64,000 nucleotides of DNA from Akebia trifoliata (GCA_017979445.1 CM030718.1:20021021-20085020); one strand, 5' to 3'. Shown: positions 1 through 11,170, counted from the first letter of the stretch. Numbers and translations: made by a program. The notes: generated by a model not told the origin, from the sequence alone.

Positions 1-689
1 TCAACAAGAAATGGGTACCTGTCCTACGAACTAGAGTGGAATCACATAATCAGAGGATGAGTCACATCATTGTTGAATTTCTCAAAAATGGAAAGGAATC
101 CAAAGTGGAGCACTGTTAAGGTAACTAATAAGAATCTCAAAATTTCTATGACAAATGTATTAGACACATTGAGATTGACCAGAGAAATCATAGTTCACGC
201 CTTCAACATGTCATACTTCGACTCAATTTTCTATACGGACTACTTCAGGGTTCTATGTAATATGACATGAAAGGAAGTTTGAAATGGAAAGTTCGTTTAT
301 TAAAATGCGAATAAAATACCCATCGTTAGAAGTGAATTTGATTTATCACCATGAATCATTTGTATTTTGATACGAAAGAGAAAATGCGGGACATGCAAGT
401 TGAAGATTGAGCCTTTAAAGAAAATCAAGCTGTTGCCTTCAACCGAATAAAAAAAATTACAAATCCAACAAGGAAGGTCATCTCGTCACCAAGACAAGAT
501 TATTTGAAAAAGCTGTTAGACTTCAAAGATCATCACGATGCCAAAATGCTAGAATCAATCAACCTTGACCAAATCAAGCGGTACTGCATTTAAGGAGGCC
601 ATCTTTGGCTGAAATAATTTTCCTATTACCCAGTTAAATATTTTTCTTCTTAGCCTTTTATAGCCTTTTTCAAAAAAAAGAAAAAATAT
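1..689 (+). other. E0 region downstream of pol, non-coding
   Basis: No intact gene was found. Positions about 410-600 resemble the stretch just past integrase in E1 (about 12700-12960 on the other strand): both hold a short run like AAGGAAGGTCATC and end with the motif GGAGGCCATCTTTG. I read this as the segment between integrase and the conserved 3' UTR block. Short open frames here have no recognisable domain. Confidence 0.45.
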
Positions 690-860
690 TGCCTTTTTCT
701 TTCTCAGCCCGACCACCCAACCTAGGGGAGGGAATGTATTCGAACTACGTTTTGGTCTGATCCCAAAATTTTGGGGTATGTAGGCAACCTGAGAAGTTAC
801 TTCAGGCCCGACCACATCAAAATAAAAAAATAGATTCCCCCACAAAGAAAAATCCAAAAA
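690..860 (+). other. Conserved palindromic 3' UTR block, copy in E0
   Basis: This stretch recurs in E1 (12440-12625) and E2 (25160-25300) at the same place, upstream of the hairpin array. It contains the perfect palindrome CCCAAAATTTTGGG and a second inverted repeat built from CCTGA/GAAG and CTTC/AGG. Read antisense to the element it stays open and gives similar peptides in the three copies (core VGPEVTSQVAY), but the frames break soon after. I favour a structured or protein-binding DNA/RNA element over a protein. Function unknown. Confidence 0.6.
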
Positions 861-1112
861 GAAAAAAAATCAAAAAAGGATATTGTCAAGATGAGGAAGA
901 AAATTAAAAAAAATAAATTCAAAGAAAAAAATTAAAAGAAATGCCACATAAGGGGCATTTGGGTTTTGAGCCTCAAAATTCCTTTTTTTTATGCCCAGTC
1001 CTAAGCTTACCTATGAAAGTCCTCCTAAGTACCGTGCGAAAAGGTTAAGAAAGGAAACAAAGCGTGATCAGATAGTAACTCTAGAAGTTCAAAAAGGAAG
1101 AAAAGGGAAAAT

Positions 1113-1345
1113 AAAGCCTACTAAGTTGAAAACCCGAAAGGGCGACTTAGGCAAAAATCAAGGCAAGCTCACAAGGTTGAAAATCTGAAAGGACGGTTTT
1201 TCCAACAATTAGAGCAAAAAAGAAATGTATAGAAGAAAAAAGGTAAGCTCGCTAGATTGAAAACCTGAAAAGGCGATCTAGGCAAAAATCAGAGCAATCA
1301 AGGAAACATCTCAGTCAAGTTGAGAATCTAAAAGGCGGTCCGAGC
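1113..1345 (+). repeat. Tandem hairpin array in E0 3' UTR
   Basis: At least two well-formed hairpins of one design. At 1121-1150 the outer arms are CTAAGTTG and CGACTTAG, with AAAA on the 5' side, inner stem CCC/GGG and loop GAAA. At 1252-1281 the arms are CTAGATTG and CGATCTAG, inner stem CCT/AGG, loop GAAA. A weaker copy near 1172-1200 pairs mostly by G-U. Each is preceded by an AAGCT-like or AAGCC-like spacer and followed by GGCAAAAATC or a relative. The same array occurs on the sense strand of E1 and E2. Confidence 0.75.
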
Positions 1346-1954
1346 CAAAACATTGAAAGTCCAAAGGGTCAAGCTGCATCAATTTTGGGGTGAACAATTA
1401 ATGATCGTACAATCAATAGATAGTTTGAACCAAATGTAGACTCAATGGATACAAGTGTCTTGTCTACGATTGATCTGAAGAGTTTCACGTCCCTAAGTGA
1501 ACCGATGGGGAGAAAGAATAGATTCTGTGATGAATTTCAAAAAGAAATATTTTGTTCCAATTTCTTCGAGCCTGACTCAAAATCTTCAATATAAAAAGTC
1601 AAAATTTAAAGTTAAACTTTATTGCGCTTGCGGTAATCAAAGATTTCAAACTTTCATAACAGGGACACTTCCCTTTTCTAAAGAATTCACTTTCCCCCCT
1701 TACACAAGGGGCATTTTTCTCAAATGTGTTCGATTATCCCAAATGCAACATTCCTTACCAAACTAGGGGCATTGTGTTCTGGAGCCTAATCAAATTCGAT
1801 CCCAAAGGATAAGGTTAATCTTGAATTGAAAAGTACCCTCTTGATAGTAATTCTTGAAAACCCTCGAGGTTCAAAGAAAATTAAAATGGTGATCGGACCT
1901 TCACAAAATCCAACTTTTTCAAAAAGTGTTGTTAATCTCCTAATTGTTTCGCCC
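1346..1954 (+). other. E0 3' UTR spacer
   Basis: No gene recognised. The part around 1480-1640 (GATCTGAAGAG..., then TGACTCAAAATCTTC) matches the reverse complement of E1 around 11690-11830, so this is conserved 3' UTR. The phrases CCCTTACACAAGGGGCATT and CCAAACTAGGGGCATT are near-palindromic AGGGGCATTT motifs that recur across the family. Confidence 0.45.
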
Positions 1955-3030
1955 AGACAATAGTTCGTTACTCTTTCACCCCGAGTATGTAGAGTAGAAC
2001 TCCAAGAAAAGGTTCATTACTCTTCTACCCCTAGTAGGTAGAGTAGGACTCCAAACAACAGTTCATCACTCTTCCACCTCGAGTAGGTAGAGTAGAACTC
2101 CCAGATTACTCTTTCACCCTGAGTAGGTAAAGTAGTACTCTCAGATCATAGTTCATTAATCTTTCACCCCGAGTAGGTAGAGTAGTACTCCCAGATCATA
2201 GTTCATTACTATTTCACCTCGAGTAGGTAGAGTAGAACTCCCAGACAACAGTTCATTACTCTTTCACCCCGAGTAGGTAGAGTAGAACTCTCAGACAACA
2301 GTTTATTACTCTTTCACCTCGAGTAAGTAGAGTAGAACTCCCATACAATAGTTCATTACTCGTTCACCCCGAGTAGGTAGAGTAGGACTCCAGACAATAG
2401 TTCATTACTCTTTCGCCTTGAGTAAGTAGAGTATGACTCCCAGACAAATCATTCAGAACTCTTCCACCCTGAGTAGGTAGAGTAGAATTCTCAGAAAATC
2501 GTTCATTACTCTTCCACCCCGAGTAGGTAGAGTAGAACTCCTAGAAAAGGTTCATTACTCTTCCACTCCGAGTAGGTAGAGTAGAACTCCCAGATTACTC
2601 TTTCACCCCAAGTAGGTAGAGTAGTACTCCCAGATAACAGTTCATTACTCTTTCATCCTGAGTAGGTAGAGTAGAACTCCCAGACAACAGTTCATTACTC
2701 TTTCATCCCGAGTAGGTAGAGTAGAACTCTCAGACAACAGTTCATTACTCTTTCACCCCGAGTAGGTAGAGTAGGACTCCCATACAACAGTTCATTACTT
2801 TTTCACCCCGAGTAGGGAGAGTAGGACTCCAGACAATAGTTCATTACTCTTCCGCCCTGAGTAGGTAGAGTATGACTCCCAGACAAATCATTCAGTACTC
2901 TTCTACCCCGAGTAGGTAGAGTAGAACTCTTAGAAAATCGTTCATTACTCTTCCACCCCGAGTAGGTAGAGTAGAACTCCCAGAAAAATAGTTCATTACT
3001 CTTTCACCCAGGGTAAGTAGAGTAAGACAT
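1955..3030 (+). repeat. 50-bp minisatellite in E0 3' UTR
   Basis: About 21 head-to-tail copies of a roughly 50-bp unit with core TTCACCCCGAGTAGGTAGAG. Most units contain the inverted repeat TACTCT...AGAGTA, so each could fold as a small hairpin. Variant units recur in the same order (for example the short CCCAGATTACTC variant near 2100 and again near 2585, and the AAATCATTCAG variant near 2445 and near 2885), which shows a higher-order duplication of about 440-490 bp. No other element in the window has this unit. Confidence 0.9.
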
Positions 3031-3478
3031 TCAACTTTTGCTCAGATTATGCTCAAATTATGCGTAGACCTTATACTCAGTTATGCTCAGTGTATGCTCA
3101 TATTTTACTCAATTTTACTCAATTTTTAATTCATAATTTCCTCAGGTTTTGCTCAGATTTTAGTACGTAGTTTTCCATCAATAAGTTTGTTATCCTCTCA
3201 TCATGAATGCGTTGAACGGAGATGCGCCTTTTCAAAATCATCACTATACAATCGCGCACACACACACACTTGCAATGCATTTGCATCAGTCAAGGAGAAT
3301 TTTCCAAAATTCAAGGATTTGACATTTTTAGTCCAAGGAGAGCTTACCTTCAAGGATCTGGACATGTCGAAAAATTATCGAATCAGGGTACAAAATGAAC
3401 TGTCACTGGCTTTGGCATTTGGATGTCGCACTATCTATCACAATAGATTGGCCATCTAGTTTGCTTCCACCCTTTGCC
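3031..3478 (+). other. E0 distal 3' UTR before the PPT
   Basis: Contains several GCTCAGATT/ATGCTCA repeats (3045-3170), an ACACACACAC run near 3258, and then a segment (3330-3478) that matches the reverse complement of E1 9233-9420 and E2 22645-22870, including AAAATGAACTGTCACTGGC and CATCTAGTTTGCTTC. This last part is therefore family-conserved sequence next to the PPT. No protein is supported. Confidence 0.6.
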
Positions 3479-3491
3479 AAAGAGGGACATC
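3479..3491 (+). promoter_or_regulatory. Polypurine tract of E0
   Basis: AAAGAGGGACATC ends directly at the LTR start TGTAGACACC. It corresponds to AAAGAGGGGCATC in E1 and E2 and AAAGAGGGGTAGC in E3. Known role in LTR elements: RNase H-resistant primer for plus-strand DNA synthesis. Confidence 0.85.
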
Positions 3492-6400
3492 TGTAGACAC
3501 CCCATTTTTACATCTGCCTAATTCGACAATTCGTCACCTGGTTACCATGAATTTCTAATGATGATCGCAAAGAATTCGAAGGCTTGTGAGTACTATCCCT
3601 GATTCCCTCAGTTTTCACTTTTTTCATCCCCCTTACTCGTTACGACTCGGCCTAGAAATTCATGCACGCTTAGGATCGCCACACGGTACACCTGATTTAG
3701 CAAGTACGTACACTTAGGTTCGCTACACAGTTCAAAAATCTAGAGACCTCGCCACGCTAGGAAAATACGACTTTGAAACATAGAAATAATCACGTTGGGA
3801 CTGAAAGAAATCTCACGAAAGAATTCATAAAAATCTACAAAAACCAACAAAATGACGAAAATACTCTTCATAAATTTCGAACTCCCAAAAGACCTCAAAA
3901 GTACCTCCATTGCACTCAGAACATGATTTCGAGTCTAACGGGACCCAAACCGACGAAAATAGAGAAATTTAGAATAAATCATAAAAATGACCGAAATGCC
4001 CCTTAACCTTCAAATTCAACGTAGAAACCTCGGTTTTTAGGAAAACGCAATAAAAACCAAAATCCAATCCAATCCAACAATTGAAAAATAAAACTTAAAT
4101 TAAAAATTAAGAAAAAAAATCAAACAATTAAAAACAAAATTCAAATTAAAAATTATGCAATTAAAATTAAAATTAAACAATCAAAATTAAAATTAAAAAA
4201 ACAAACAATGAAAATAAAATCGAAATCTAATCAACAAAATTAAATTTCAAAATCGAACCCAATAAAAAGTTTTAAAAAGTTGATCAACCAATGGAACCGA
4301 ATTTAAAATTCAAAATCCAATCCAATCCAATCAAAATCAATCGATCAAATGAAACCTAATCAATTAACCCAACGAAAATGAAATTGACTAATCAAACAAT
4401 CGATCAAATCAATAAATCAACTTTTCAAATTAAAATTGATCAACCAAAATAAAAATTTCAATTAATTGACTCATTCAAAATTCATATTAAAAATTAAACT
4501 TAAAATAAAATTATATAATCAACTAAAATGAAAAATCAAATTAAAACTTAAATCAAAACGTCAAAGAAACCCAATTAGAATCAAAATTAGATTTACCGAT
4601 CACCATTCGTTAATGGGGGACTATTAACGAGCTACGAGTAGCGGGGGATCAGCCCACTTCCATTATCTTAAAAGAAAGAAAATGAGAAAACGTGTGAAAA
4701 AAATAAAAAGAAAGAGGAAACAAAATAAACCAAAATAGAAACAGTGTGTTTCTATTTAATGGGAGACAACGCTCTCCTTGGAGGGGGGCTGAAGCGTATC
4801 TTCTTCTCCATAGGACGTTTGTGATCTTCTTCTTCTCTTCGTTTTTGGCTGAGCTCTCTCTCATCTACGACTTCTCCTTCTTCCTTCACGCCTTCTTCTC
4901 TAACGCCAAGGAGGTCCCTCTATTCTCTCCCTCACTCTCAGACTTTCTTCTTCCATAACAAAGTTGCTGCAACAGCCCCAAATACCTCCTCTCCTCTTCA
5001 TTTTTCTGCCATTAGAACCACCCACATACTTCCATTTTTTCTCCACCATTGAAACCAACATAAAAACTCACGGTTTAGCCTCCCATCAATTTGTTTAACT
5101 AATGGTTTCAGTCTTCTTTTTAACGTCCCCACAGCTGTCCAACTCTCCTCCACTGCTGTAGCAACACGTCTCCTCCTCTTTAGATTTTCACTCACAAGCG
5201 TCTCTCTCTAAGGGAAAATAGGCTGAACGGCTGGAGTTCTTCTCCCACGTCTTCTCCTACAATGGCCCCACTACAGCACAGTGACCTCACCCACGTTTCA
5301 TAGAAACAGCAGCTGCACTCCATTTTTTCTCTGCACACTTCATCTTTCTCTCACGTCCCTCACCTCCATTACAGCCCCTACAACACCTCTCTTCATGTTC
5401 TCCCCTCTACAGCATTCCACAACCTCTCTTTCTCTCTATTAAACCAAAAACGCCCCAGCCAGCACCTTCAACGCCCTCTCATATTCACTTTTTCAGCCCT
5501 TTTCTCTAACAACCTCTCTTTCATCACCTTCAATAGCCTTCTTTGGAAAACGTGGCTGCTGCAGCCATCTGTCCAGCCACCCCTCGATCAACCTTCGCCT
5601 CACGTGTTAGCACATCACCAACATCCCCATTGCACCTTGCTGCCAAGCTTCTTCACATCCCTGTGATACACACATTGCTGTCAATTTTGTTACTCTCACA
5701 TCACATTTTGCCCAGTCACTTCGATTCACCGTTACAGCACTCATAAGAGGGCCTCTCTCTCTCTGCCTTCTTCCTTTGCGTCCCCGCAACAACGAGCACT
5801 CACAAGCTTTGAGTCTTCCCTGAAGGAATCAACTCGTCATCTTTCTCTATTAGGTAAGTTTATTTTTGTTCATTTTTATTTTCATTCTTGTTTTTTTTTT
5901 ATGGCATAGTTTATCGTATGTTAATAGGATTAGAAAAACATTTTTAGGTTTTTTTATATTCTTATTTGTTTACTTTTTAATAGGGTTAGGAGAATGTTTT
6001 TGTTTTTTTTATGTTTCTATTTATTTTTTTGCATATTGATAAGGTTGGTAGAATATTTTTTTATGCCTTTGTTTTATATGTTTTTCATATTTTACATGTT
6101 TGTTTCACGTGGGTGTCATTTTCTATTTTGTTCTTTTGCATATTGATAGGATAGGATAATTTTCTTAGGCATTTTTCTGGGTTTTATTTGTTATTGCATA
6201 TTGATAGGATTAGGGCGATATTGTTACATTTTATTTTTATTTTATTTTTGCATGTTAGTATTAGGAGATTGTTACTGTTAAAGTGCTATGATCATTGTGC
6301 CCGAGTTTGATTTGTATGACTCATGATGATATTCAATTTTCTTGTAATGGGGATAGAAAATATATTTTTGAGATGAGTTGGTGGTGAGTCTAGAATTATT

Positions 6401-7400
6401 TCATGTGATTAATGTACCCTTTGACTTGATAAATATGCATGTCGATTAATTATTTTGAAAAGATTGGAAATTATGCTTGCATGCACGTTTGGTTACTTTG
6501 AAAATTGATTGAGTGTGGATTTTTTCTCCAAATTTGTAAAGTTCGTAGGCATTGGTATTTGTTGATCTTCGGTTTGATGAGCATGGTAATGTGGAATTCT
6601 TCATTGTTATTTTTGTTAATTTTCGTTTATCTTGGAAAACCATTTGTATGTAAATTTCTAATTTAGAAAGTCCACATCTTAGCAATTCTCAATTTGGAAG
6701 ATTCGGCACGTTCATATTAGAAAGTTCATGTTTATAGATTTGAGGATTTCTAATTCAAAATTTCATACCTTCGGAAATCTTCTATTTTGGGAGAATTCCA
6801 TTTTCTTAAAAAACTGCTAATTTGGAGTTCATCATACATTTTTCCAATTCTAGTTTAGGAAACTTTACGTTCCTAATTTGAAAATATTAAGTCCCAATTT
6901 GACAGGTTTCTATTTGTAATCTTCCTATTTAGGACATTCTCATGATTTTCTATTTTGGACAAGTTTGAGGAATACTTGCAGGTGGAGTTTCTTAATTGAT
7001 TTTAGGTCATGGTGCTGATTAGGACTTTTTTGAACCCTTCCATATTTTGTGGAATTCAAAGAAGAATCATGTGATAATTGGTACAATTTTTAGTCATGGG
7101 ATTTGGTTGGAAAATCTAACATGAATTGATGATGATGATTGGACTGTGACGTTGACTGTAGTCTTCGTATGTTGACCATAGGATGATTTTGGATCGTAAT
7201 AGAGACCGATCATCTTGATCGGGCGGGTTCGGTGCCTAACACCTTCCGATACCCGTAATCTGACCCCTTACCCATATCTTTGATCCGTGGACCGATCCGT
7301 ATCCATTTGGAGTTATTTATGGTTTCTAGACCTAAACTAGGTGGCGACTCCCATTTTTCAAAACTTCCTCATTTATAAATCGGACCCTTACCCACAATTT
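3492..7400 (+). repeat. 3' LTR of E0
   Basis: Starts TGTAGACACCCCATTTTTAC, like the sense-strand start of the E1/E2 LTRs. The last part (about 7190-7370: AGAGACCG, GGTGCCTAACACCTTCC, CTAGGTGGCGACTCCC) matches the U5 of those LTRs, so the LTR is about 3.9 kb. It holds an A-rich, T-poor tract with ATTAAAATTAA-like runs (4020-4560), a C/T-rich tract (4790-5850) likely near the transcription start, and a perfect splice-donor-like TTAG|GTAAGT at 5853. 5860-7180 is T-rich with repeated GATAGGAT/TAGGTT words. The right edge is approximate because no clean CA-plus-TSD was identified. Confidence 0.7.
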
Positions 7401-7666
7401 AGTGAAAAATGGTCGAGGCGATTTTACCTATCCCCAAGGATACTTGGTTGACATTGACCTCGTGGCATATCTTTTTTACCATCACCCTCGCTATTTGTCT
7501 TGACTGCCTGTTTGAGTCGTATCTCCTGGTAATTGTGAGCACTATCTTTCGCTCTTCAAGTTCTTGGAGCCTCTCTTCCCTAAGGGGTCGGGGATGTAGT
7601 CTCCGATTTTCACTTCTCTGATATCTTTGTTTCTCCTTAATGATTACTACATTCCTTCTAAGTTTC
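7401..7666 (-). pseudogene. H element: gag 3' fragment left of E1
   Basis: Minus-strand reading gives an open stretch rich in R, E and K (for example LREERLQELEERK), without a zinc knuckle of its own. It is the continuation of the H gag fragment at 19617-20876: once E1 and one TSD copy are set aside, the frame runs from the knuckle-like region straight into this stretch. The last five bases, GTTTC (7662-7666), are the left TSD of E1. An upstream overlapping frame on the plus strand is a shadow. Confidence 0.55.
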
Positions 7667-7679
7667 TGAAAGCGCCCTC

Positions 7680-7700
7680 GATCCGCGGGGTGCGCGGATC
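7680..7700. other. CpG-rich palindrome in U5 of E1
   Basis: GATCCGCG and CGCGGATC form a perfect 8-bp inverted repeat around GGGTG, 13 bp from the LTR end. The same hairpin is kept in all four E1/E2 LTRs (also near 18034, 20890 and 30916) although these CpG sites should decay fast if methylated. Confidence 0.85.
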
Positions 7701-8263
7701 CGCTTTTGACCCTTGAGGTTTGAGAGTCGCCACCTAGTTATTGTGGTCTAGGAACCAAACTAACTCTAAAATGGATAAAAAGGAACTAATCTACTATAGA
7801 AATCTGAATCCGGAGATCATGTTACGGGGTTGGAAGGTGTTAGGCACCAACCCCGCCCGGCCAATGCCGGTCTCTACTTATTCCAAATATAACTACATCG
7901 CTAATGATAAAACCTAGATTAAAAAATAATAAAAAAACCTTACCTTCGATCTGCAAAAGTACTATTCCCTCAGATCTGAAAAACAGTTCCTTGTACCGTA
8001 CTCCTTGCTTCATTTTGTCTCCGGATCTGATTTCTGATCTCCGAGGCAAGGTGTCTCCTTCTTGGATCTGGATGCTTTGAATTTGTGATGGATTTTTGGG
8101 GTATTTTTAAAAGGTTTCTAGGTGTTTTTTAGGCTAAAATCGAAGTAGGGGTGTTAGGGAAGGAGTTGGGACTCCAAAATTAGGGTTTTGGGGAGGTTGT
8201 GGAGGCTTCTTCACCTACTTTTTCTAGGGTTTCTTCTTTGATACGAAAATAGGGTGTGGAGGC

Positions 8264-8277
8264 TTTTATTTATAAAG
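8264..8277 (-). promoter_or_regulatory. TATA box of the E1 3' LTR
   Basis: Sense strand reads TTTATAAATAAAAG. The equivalent in the 5' LTR is at 18620-18630. Transcription would start about 30 bp further left, before the U5/leader part. Confidence 0.7.
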
Positions 8278-8284
8278 TTTTTAG

Positions 8285-8370
8285 AAGTATTAGGGTTTGA
8301 TTAGGATTTCTTTTAGGGTTTCAATTAGGGTTTTGACTTAGTCTTTAGGGTTTTAGGGTTTTGACTTTAG
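8285..8370 (-). promoter_or_regulatory. Telobox cluster upstream of the E1 TATA box
   Basis: In the sense strand five AAACCCTAA motifs lie within about 90 bp, the last some 20 bp upstream of the TATA box. The same cluster is in the 5' LTR (about 18640-18720). AAACCCTAA is the plant telobox, known in promoters and bound by telomere-repeat-binding proteins. E2 LTRs have few of these. Confidence 0.6.
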
Positions 8371-9232
8371 TCTTATAAGATTGACTTGATTAATTTAGAT
8401 TAAGGTTTTGATTTAGGGTTTTAACTTTAGTCTTATGAGATTGACTTTAATACTTGACTTTAGTCTTGCTTGATTGATTTTAAATTTTTGGAGAACCCCT
8501 TTCTATTATATCTTTAATTCTTTGGACCCCCAAATGGAGGGGTCCTTAAAGAAATATCCCACGAACCCTCAACAATTTTGCCTAAGAGTCCAATTAATCG
8601 ATTTTTTAGGTTCAACTTTTTAAATTAATTTCATTAATGTTTCACTTTAATTATTTAATATTTTATTTATTAATTTCGAAGTTTTTAATTATGAAAATTG
8701 TGAAATTATCGTTTTGCCCCCGAAGAGGACTTTTCACGTTTCAAGTCGGTTTTTCGTAAGGAATTCAATGAGAATGTTGGTTTGTGTCATTTATGAAAAT
8801 TTTTATGTGAAATTATTGTGAACTTTATGAGGGGCATTTTCGTAATTTTGTCAAATTCTGTTAAAATTGGTGAAATGATTTATTTGGTTCCGATTTGTTA
8901 TTTTATGTGTTCGAGAGAGTTTTCCTAAGCGTAGCGTAGGCTCTAGGGTTGTTTTGAAGTTAAGAGTATTTTGGTAATTTAATCATTTTTAGTGATTTTT
9001 ATCGTGAAGCTTCTTTTTTGTTTGCAAGATGATGATTTCTATGTTTCTGGGGTCGTATTTTCCTAGCGTAGCGTGGTTTCTAAGTTTTGTCAGTTCGAGA
9101 TACCTCATCTAGATTTCTGAAACATATCTGGTAACAAAATAAAGCATTGGAATAGACATCCATCATTGGGAACCTTTGAGATCGGGTGGACGACTTGATT
9201 AATCAGGCGGATGCAAAAATGGGGTGTCTACA

Positions 9233-9247
9233 GATGCCCCTCTTTGA
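9233..9247 (-). promoter_or_regulatory. Polypurine tract of E1
   Basis: Sense strand AAAGAGGGGCATC abuts the 3' LTR start TGTAGACACC. It fixes the element on the minus strand. Confidence 0.88.
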
Positions 9248-9577
9248 CAGAGGGTTGAAGCAAACTAGATAGCAAATCTATCTTGGTAGATTAGTGCGAT
9301 ATCCGAATGCCAAAGCTAGTGACAGTTCATTTTACAGCCTGATTTAACAATTCGTCGGGGTATTCGGATCATTGAGCATAAAACTCTCCTCGAACTAGAA
9401 AAATGTCAGGTCCTTGAGCGCGAGCTCTCACTGGCAGTGTCAGATCCTTGAATTTTAAAAAAATTCTCCTTGACTGATATAACAACTGTGCAAGTGTGTG
9501 GGCTCAAAATCTGAGATAGATTGCAAAGAGTTTGAGTTGGAAATGAGTCAAATCTGAGCATGAAGTAAATATAAACT

Positions 9578-11170
9578 GAGCATAATTCCAAGAAAACCCT
9601 TGGTGGCATCTGAGCATAATTCCGAGAAAACCCTTGGTGGCATCTGAGCATAATTCCGAGAAAACCCTCGGCGGTAACTGAGCATAGTTCCGAGAAAACC
9701 CTCGGTGGCATCTGAGCATAATTCCAAGAAAACCCTTAGCGGCGTCTGAGCATAGTTTCGAGAAAACCCTCGGCGGCATCTGAGCATAATTCCAAGAAAA
9801 CCCTTGGCGGCATCTGAGCATAGTTCCGAGAAAACCCTCGGCGGCATCTGAGCATAATTCCAAGAAAACCCTTGGCGGTATCTGAGCATAATTCCAAGAA
9901 AACCCTTGGCGGCATCTCAGCATAGTCTCGAGAAAACCCTCGGCGGCATCTAAGCATAATTCCGAGAAAACCCTCGGCGGTATCTGAGCATAATTCCGAG
10001 AAAACCCTCGGCGGTATCTGAGCATAATTCCGAGAAAACCCTTGGCGGCATCTGAGCATAGTTCCGAGAAAACCCTCGACGGCATCTGAGCATAATTCCA
10101 AGAAAACCCTTGGCGGCATCTGAGCATAGTTCCGAGAAAACCCTCGGCGACATCTGAGCATAATTCCAAGAAAACCCTTGGCGGTATCTGAGCATAATTT
10201 CGAGAAAACCCTCGGCGGTATCTGAGCATAATTCCAAGAAAACCCTTGGCGGCATCTGAGCATAGTTCCGAGAAAACCCTCGGCGGCATCTGAGCATAAT
10301 TCCGAGAAAACCCTCGGCGGTATCTGAGCATAATTCCAAGAAAACCCTTGGCGGCATCTGAGCATAGTTCCTAGAAAACCCTCGGCGGCATCTGAGCATA
10401 ATTCCAAGAAAACCCTTGGCGGTATCTGAGCATAATTCCGAGAAAACCCTCGGCGGTATCTGAGCATAATTCCAAGAAAACCCTCGGCGGCATCTGAGCA
10501 TAATTCCAAGAAAACCCTTGGCGGCATCTGAGCATAGTTCCGAGAAAACCCTCGGCAGCATCTGAGCATAATTCCAAGAAAACCCTTGGCGGCATCTGAG
10601 CATAATTCCGAGAAAACCCTCGGCGGCATCTGAGCATAATTCCAAGAAAACCCTTGGCGGTATCTGAGCATAATTCCGAGAAAACCCTTGGCGGTATCTG
10701 AGCATAATTCCAAGAAAACCCTTGGCGGCATCTGAGCATAGTTCCGAGAAAACCCTCGGCGGCATCTGAGCATAATTCCAAGAAAACCCTTGGCGGTATC
10801 TGAGCATAATTCCGAGAAAACCCTCGGCGGTATCTGAGCATAATTCCAAGAAAACCCTTGGCGACATTTGAGCATAGTTCCGGGAAAACCCTCGGCGGCA
10901 TCTGAGCATAATTCCAAGAAAACCCTTGGCGGTATCTGAGCATAATTCCGAGAAAACCCTCTGCGGTATCTGAGCAAAATCCAAGATAACCCTTGGCGGA
11001 AACTGAGCAAAATCCAAAATAACCCTTGGCGGAAACTGAGCAAAATCCAAGATAACCCTTGTCGACAACTGAGCAAAGTCCAAGTTAACCCTTGGCGGAG
11101 GCTGAGCAAAATCCAAGATAACCCTTGGCGACAACTGAGCAAAATCCAAGTTAACCCTTGGCGGCAACTG
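9578..11170 (-). repeat. 34-bp hairpin minisatellite in E1 3' UTR
   Basis: I count about 41 units of 34 bp followed by 6 shorter variants (about 33 bp, with GAGCAAAATCC). Two unit types alternate irregularly. On the plus strand one has arms CCGAG and CTCGG, the other CCAAG and CTTGG, so the arms change together; roughly 36 of 41 units are concordant. Because 34 is not a multiple of 3 and the unit lacks stops on the minus strand, all three minus frames stay open and create long spurious ORFs of up to 527 codons. No protein is implied. Confidence 0.93.

Larger units (their letters stand above)
1..7400 (+). mobile_element. E0: 3' part of a Tat-like Ty3/gypsy LTR retrotransposon
   Basis: Only the 3' end lies in the window: a non-coding 3' region, a polypurine tract and one long LTR. 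Plus orientation follows from the PPT AAAGAGGGACATC directly before TGTAGACACCCC, the mirror image of the PPT/LTR junctions of the minus-strand elements E1 and E2. The order of 3' parts (conserved palindromic block, hairpin array, minisatellite, PPT) is the same as in E1 and E2, so E0 belongs to the same broad family although its LTR is much longer. The right end near 7400 is a homology estimate; no target duplication can be checked because the 5' end is outside the window. Confidence 0.8.
7667..9232 (-). repeat. 3' LTR of E1
   Basis: In sense it runs TGTAGACACCCC... to ...GGGCGCTTTCA. It is 31 bp shorter than the 5' LTR because one segment between two TCGGTTTTT copies (around 8744-8755) is missing. 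That is the signature of a deletion between short direct repeats and fully explains the length difference (1566 versus 1597). Confidence 0.93.

Noticed and set aside
1955..3030. Possible CRISPR array (regular ~50-bp spacing)
   Set aside because: Units are contiguous tandem copies without unique spacers, in a plant retrotransposon 3' UTR.
8285..8370. Interstitial telomere repeat
   Set aside because: TTTAGGG-like words are irregularly spaced and occur identically in both LTRs, so they are LTR promoter motifs, not telomeric DNA.
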